In this document: piece after piece, positions 59,025-64,000 of the stretch
Numbering within the stretch: position 1 is the first letter of the stretch
How the letters are laid out: every line of letters starts with the position of its first letter
Notes under the pieces: generated by a model
The model's input: the letters and a program-made list of their open reading frames with translations, nothing else
Databases searched by the model: none
What the model was told of the DNA's origin: nothing
Made by a program: the position numbers and the translations under genes
NCBI GenBank assembly: GCA_014904985.1
Contig: MU128940.1
Location: 62,001-126,000, forward strand
DNA: 64,000 nucleotides
Reading direction: 5' to 3'
From: Hydnum rufescens UP504
Lineage: Eukaryota > Basidiomycota > Agaricomycetes > Cantharellales > Hydnaceae

Positions 59025-61433
59025 ATGGTCCAAGTAAAGAATAAAGTATGCCTGATGTAAGACTTCTCAGCCATCATCCAACTCCCGATCCCAGCAGCGA
59101 TCTTTTCACAATCTGATCCAAAATTATTTACGCGTTCAAACGGAAACTGTTACTGAAATAGTGTGCACGACGGATGGGGCGTCTCCAACGTCAAGGAAGG
59201 GAACGCGATAGAGGCCGGGACCACGACGAACATGGACGCGCTCGGGAAGGAGGGCGACGTACGGCTTATTGCGGCCCACGGCTTGAGTGTCGGCCTCAAT
59301 GACGGACTCATGGGGAATTCAGAAGTCGGGTGCGTGCGTCGTTGTTCGAATTTTGTTTTCAAAGGTTCGATGGTTGACGGGGGGGCGGGGGGCATGCATT
59401 TTGAATTGTTGCGCTCCCTTGAATTTAGGCACTTGAATATCGGTGCGGGCCGTGTTGTCTGGCAAGATATCGTCCGCATCGACGAGTCGATCCGGAGGAG
59501 TAAATTTGAGAAGGCGGAGAATATCTTCAACTCTCTTCAGCGTGCCAAGAATACCAATGGGCGTTTACATCTTCTTGGCCTCGTGCGTGTTTGGTTCTCT
59601 CCTATCTTGGGATGAACATGCCATGCCATGCTGATCCCACAACATTACCTCGCTACGGAACAGGTCTCAGACGGAGGCGTGCACTCCCACATTAACCACT
59701 TGTTCGCTCTCATCGAGGCCGCCAAGAAGAATAACGTTCCAGAGGTATATGTTCATTTCTTCGGTGACGGCAGGGACACTGCCCCGCGAAGTGCAACCAC
59801 ATACCTCAGGCAATTGAATGACTTCTTGGAGAAAGAGAGTCAGTCGCGATCTGTCTACATCTATTCGCCTGCTGGGTTAAAATGCTGACGCCAGGTCCAC
59901 GGTCGTAGAGTACGGGAAACTCGCAACCATTGTTGGGAGGTACTACGCCATGGATCGAGATAAGCGGTGGGAACGTGTCAAGATCGCTGTCGACGGTCTC
60001 ACGAGCCCCAATGCCCCCGAGGGCTCATTGAAAGCCAGCGACGCCCCCGATGCCATATCTAAAGTCGAGGAGAAGTACAAACAAGACATAACGGATGAGT
60101 TTTTGAAGCCTATCATCATTGGAGGGGAAGAAGGGCGGATCAAAGGTGCGCCACATCCCAGACACCTGGCAGCTTGGCGACTTAGACTGCGGCTATGATG
60201 GTACAGACAACGATACGCTTTTCTTCTTCAACTATCGCTCCGACCGCATGCGCGAGATCGTCTCTGTGTTTGGCCTCGATCCTAAACCCATGGAAGTCTC
60301 CATACCCAAGAATCTCGTCAGTTTTTCCTTTATCTCCCACTTCCCTCCTTTAACCAACGTGGACCCGATGCCCATCGAATATACAGCACATCACGACTAT
60401 GTCTCGGTATAACGCAGAATTCCCGTTCCCCGTCGCGTTCCCTCCACAGCCCATGACAAACGTTCTTGCTGAATGGCTGGGTTTGCAAGGCCTCAAGCAG
60501 TGCCATATCGCAGGTGTGTTGTAGATGATCTCTTTCTTAGCCCTCTTATTGGGTGAATTGCTAACCTTTCTAATTTTTCTGTGAATGTGTAGAGACCGAG
60601 AAGTACGCACATGTGACCTTTTTCTTCAACGGTGGCGTGGAGAAACAATACCCTCTTGAAGATAGACATATGATCCCATCCCCCAAGGTGCGCTGAGCTA
60701 TATCTTTTAAGGAGGTCCCATAACTCCTGTGCGTAGCCTGACTTATTCCTCATTCAAGGTTCCTACATATGACAAGCAGCCAGAGATGAGTGCACAGGAG
60801 GTTGCGAACAAAGTTGCCGCAGTTTTGCAGGCGAAAGAGTACGAATTTGTGATGTGCAACTTTGCTCCCCCAGATATGGTACGTTTCGTCCCATACACCC
60901 AAATACTCTCGAAACCCCTTAACCAAAGTGAATTGTATGACTCATTTGTGTGCCCTTTTGCTGGATCAGGTCGGTCACACCGGGGTTTACGACGCTGCGG
61001 TCAAGGCTATAACAGCAACGGACGCTGCAGTAGGCACCATAGCCCAAGCAGCCTCAGCCTCAGGTTATGTTCTACTCGTCACAGCAGACCATGGAAATGC
61101 GGAGCAGATGCTCAATGCTGAAACTGGAGCCCCTCATACTGCACATACCACGAATCCCGTGCCGTTCATCGTCAAAGCTCCAGCGGGACATCCAGGATCA
61201 TTCAAGTTCGTTTCCGATGAGGAGATCGCTCGTGATGGTAATGGCGAGGAGGAGAGTGAAAAGGGGGCCTTGTGCGATGTTGCGCCCACTATCTTGGATA
61301 TCTTGGTATGATTTTTTTGCGGCGTTCTCTTGTTCATATTTATTTTGTTCTCGCTAACTTGCTCTATTGAACATTTTAATAGGGACTCCCAAAGCCTGGT
61401 GAAATGACTGGACGGTCACTCCTCAAGCACTAG
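59025..61433 (+). CDS. 2,3-bisphosphoglycerate-independent phosphoglycerate mutase
   Basis: Exon 1 encodes [11 protein letters not shown] and splices into [19 protein letters not shown]. The metal-site serine lies in GNSEVG, followed across an intron by [13 protein letters not shown]. Further blocks: [116 protein letters not shown] and [11 protein letters not shown]. It ends [11 protein letters not shown]. These are all metal-binding and catalytic segments of the alkaline-phosphatase-superfamily enzyme (EC 5.4.2.12), which interconverts 3- and 2-phosphoglycerate in glycolysis. No frame breaks were seen. It starts only 274 bases after the phosphate transporter on the same strand. Confidence 0.93.
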
Positions 61434-62157
61434 GTTGAGCGTTGTGAAACTTCAAACAAGAACTGACCATTTGATATCGATAGAAAAGATCTGCAGTGGC
61501 AGACTATTTGTATATCTATATGTAGAGTCTAGAAACCAGAGAGTACGAGTTATGTCTGAATGTTGGATTACTGCTGTCTGGCAGGTGTAGGCAGGTTCTC
61601 AACCAGCCTCTATATATATCAGGCGCTCGTGGACTTGGCTGACGTTCTGTTTGCGGAATGTCACTCCTCTGCGAGGCATGGTCCAGAGGGGTTTGGGCCC
61701 CCTCACATTTTGCAGCATTCCATTAGGCTCGATCCCTGGAGCGGGACTCAACTGCGGTGTTGAGACGTGACCGTCGTGACGCCACGAACCAATACATGCC
61801 GGAACAGAGCTTCGGCTTCTTCCCTCAGTTGTCCTTCCCATTTCGGGTGACACTGAGTACACCTCATTATGCGGCCCGCTGGTTCCGAATCCTCCGCTAA
61901 ACCTCTAGAACAAATGTACTTCCCTCGGTTTCCAGACTCGAGCGAGAAAAGTCCTTAAGAGGGGGGTTGGTGCATTGTCCTTGATGCTAGGTGAGTGAGA
62001 TATTTCCTGAATATGTGCAGCTGTCGAAAGAACACACGCATTAATGTCGTAGACGTTGGATTGAACCATGGTACCTAACTCTAAAACTTGAGAGACCCCC
62101 CGAGCATTTATACCACGAAGTCATCCGCTCTATCGATAATTCACTATCACAAGAACT
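61434..62157. other. Intergenic, about 720 bases
   Basis: 3' UTR of the mutase and promoter of the NTPase gene. Nothing recognised. Confidence 0.5.
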
Positions 62158-63508
62158 ATGGATTCGATCGTGCAGAGTAGGGAATCCCATGCGCCGGCCA
62201 CTTCAGTATCGAGTTCGCCAGCCTCTGCACCATCGAGTGTGCGAGCCCCTGCCCCGCCGAGCGAGTCAGTGCTATCAGAGTTACCGGTTCCTCCCGAGTT
62301 CGTTCGCCTCTTCATGAGATATTGGGGGCATCATATGGAGCTAGAAATGGTATCCACCCCGCCACCAGAGCGTATTCCCGAGCCCTTCCCCCATGAAGAG
62401 GAAATGGAAGATGAGTGGGGACGGGACAAATTTCCTGTGTTTGCTCCGCAGGCCCTGCTCGACATAGGTACGCGAGGCATCTTGGATACGGACGGCCGCT
62501 TTGTCATCCGCAATGAATATGTGCGTATGTATGAAAGGATCATGAGTCTGAACGCAAGTTCAGAAGGCATACTCGTGACTGGTCAGCCTGGCATTGGTGA
62601 ATTCTTTGCACAACTTCTGTAGGTACTAGGGTCTGGTCCTGACTCTGTGGCCAGGTAAATCCCATTTCCTTATCTACACTCTGATTCGCCGGCTGGCGGA
62701 GCGCAAGATAACCATCCTCAAATGGCGGTCGAAAGCGTATATATTTAGGCCAGATGGTCCGTCCTCCATCAACTTGGAGAATGCGGACGCCATATTCGGC
62801 ACCGTTCCGTTGCGCACTTGGGCACTACTAGATACAAGTCAGGGCCCTTTGGAGCCATTCCTGAACAGGCCCATCTTCTGTGTCTTGGCGTCTTCACCTG
62901 ACCCGGATATCTATCTCCCATGGCTGAGGCAGGGAATCGTTCCCGTGTTATACATGGACCCGTGGACGTGGTCTGAGATTGCAGTGGGGTGCGAGTATAT
63001 CACCTGTTTCAAATATTCTTCGCTCACCTCCTAGGTGTGTAGGGTCCGTTTCAATGAGCACGCCAGACTCGCGAACTTTGATGAGCGCACACATGCATCG
63101 TACGATCATTTGCATAACCTGTTCTTGGATTATGGGCCGGTGCCATCTGTCGTCTATCGTACACTCCTCTTCCCGTCCGATACAGAGCGCCGCCTCGAGG
63201 TAGCTTTGCGAAACTTCCAACCAGAGGAAACATATCAACTGGTAAAACACCCAGCGCCAGTGTCGTTACCCAAGCATTGTCAATTCGAGCTTCTCCTCAT
63301 AAGACGCTTTGAGAGCGTCTTATTCGACCCAAGTTTGCTTATGATTGATGAAATCCCCGGTGCTTCGCTTAGTGACATTGCAAACATACTCTTCATCTCA
63401 CGACATGCCTGTCACCGCATGCTCGACAGGGTCGATCGATCTTGGACGCTCAAGTTTTTCAACGTATTCAGTGGACGGCCTAGCCCGCCCCATGGTCTCC
63501 ATGTCTAA
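62158..63508 (+). CDS. Basidiomycete lineage-specific P-loop NTPase
   Basis: The N-terminus is Ser/Pro-rich, followed by FVRLFMRYWGHHMELEM and YVRMYERIMSLNASSEGILV. The Walker A motif GQPGIGKS is completed across an intron (about 62597-62654) and continues HFLIYTLIRRLAERK. Then come WALLDTSQGPLEP, IFCVLASSPDPDIYLPWLRQ and, after an intron, a WTWSEI/VRFNEHAR region. FLDYGPVPSVVYRTLLFP follows, resembling the sensor/arginine region of large basidiomycete NTPase families related to RHS/Crinkler-type proteins. Its function is unknown; such families are often expanded and variable between strains. The end is uncertain: the frame stops at 63508, but an open frame to 63769 could be a further exon, though no in-phase splice was found. 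Confidence 0.65.
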
Positions 63509-64000
63509 TCCATCCCTCATCTCTCTTCTGGTAGGGATGTAGTGGTGTCCCTGTTCCTCCCCCTTCACTTACCAATGGTAGTAAATCCCAAATATGACCA
63601 GCCATCAAGTAGCATTGGTGGTGAGAACTTGGGGGGCATGTATCGATTCGGATATCGCATGGTCCCCACTGCAGAACCAATTCCGCTTCAATTATTTCAT
63701 TCTTGTACAGTAGTTGGTGGCTGTGTGGCCGCTCGCAATGGAGCAATTTGCAGCTGTGAAACCTGTTAGAATGATCATGACCAAGTGCGAGTTACCTTAC
63801 TTGGAAGGTCACTCCCAGCTTAATATTATCTAATCACCGCGACGTTTCGTGCATTCTGATTGGCTCCCCTGTGTGATCGCATTTCTTGCCTTCTCTCTGC
63901 TATTTCATAATGTTCTTTTGACTCTAATGGTTTCTTTGCCTTATCCTCGGTCGTGCCGATGCCATTTAAAACCTCACGTGCATCCGGTTTTCTCTGAAAA
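63509..64000. other. Right window end
   Basis: Contains an open plus-strand frame to 63769 that may be the last exon of the NTPase gene. The final 200 bases are AT- and pyrimidine-rich and look like a promoter of a gene beyond the window. Confidence 0.4.

Overview
This window comes from a filamentous basidiomycete, probably an agaricomycete. Genes are interrupted by many short GT-AG introns (about 50-85 nt), genes lie on both strands, and the protein families (cohesin loader Scc2, Zn2Cys6 and C2H2 regulators, RTA1 proteins, DUF4203 and DUF4336 proteins, a Msb2-like mucin, basidiomycete-type class-3 lipase) are typical of that group. The species cannot be named from the sequence.

Left part (1-13.3 kb): a U6 snRNA gene, a Rossmann-fold NAD(P)-binding protein on the plus strand, the large Scc2/Mis4/NIPBL cohesin-loader gene on the minus strand (about 8.1 kb), and a plus-strand Pkc1-like kinase-domain gene whose catalytic residues are degraded. 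Next (13.6-22.9 kb): an intact RTA1-family membrane gene with a decayed neighbour copy, then a decayed copy and an intact copy of a Zn2Cys6 transcription factor. From 23.3 to 39.6 kb the minus strand carries a Tma17-like proteasome chaperone, a DUF4203 membrane protein, a four-finger C2H2 regulator, a DUF4336 protein, a hypothetical acidic protein, a second C2H2 protein and a Vip1-like RRM protein. A gene-poor stretch lies at 28.4-32.3 kb.

Right part (40.9-64 kb): a divergent pair of a rhodanese/arsenate-reductase-like gene and an ACR3 arsenite-efflux gene, a class-3 lipase, a C2H2 regulator, ribosomal protein uL23, a Msb2-like signalling mucin with a serine-rich tandem array, a Pho84-type phosphate transporter directly followed by independent phosphoglycerate mutase, and a lineage-specific P-loop NTPase.

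Several otherwise well-conserved genes between 41.8 and 57.9 kb (ACR3, lipase, mucin, phosphate transporter) contain single-base frame slips. Some sit in short homopolymers. They are either assembly indels or recent gene decay, and this affects how those genes should be read. Exon boundaries were inferred by eye from splice signals and conserved protein sequence. Family names come from remembered conservation, not from searches.
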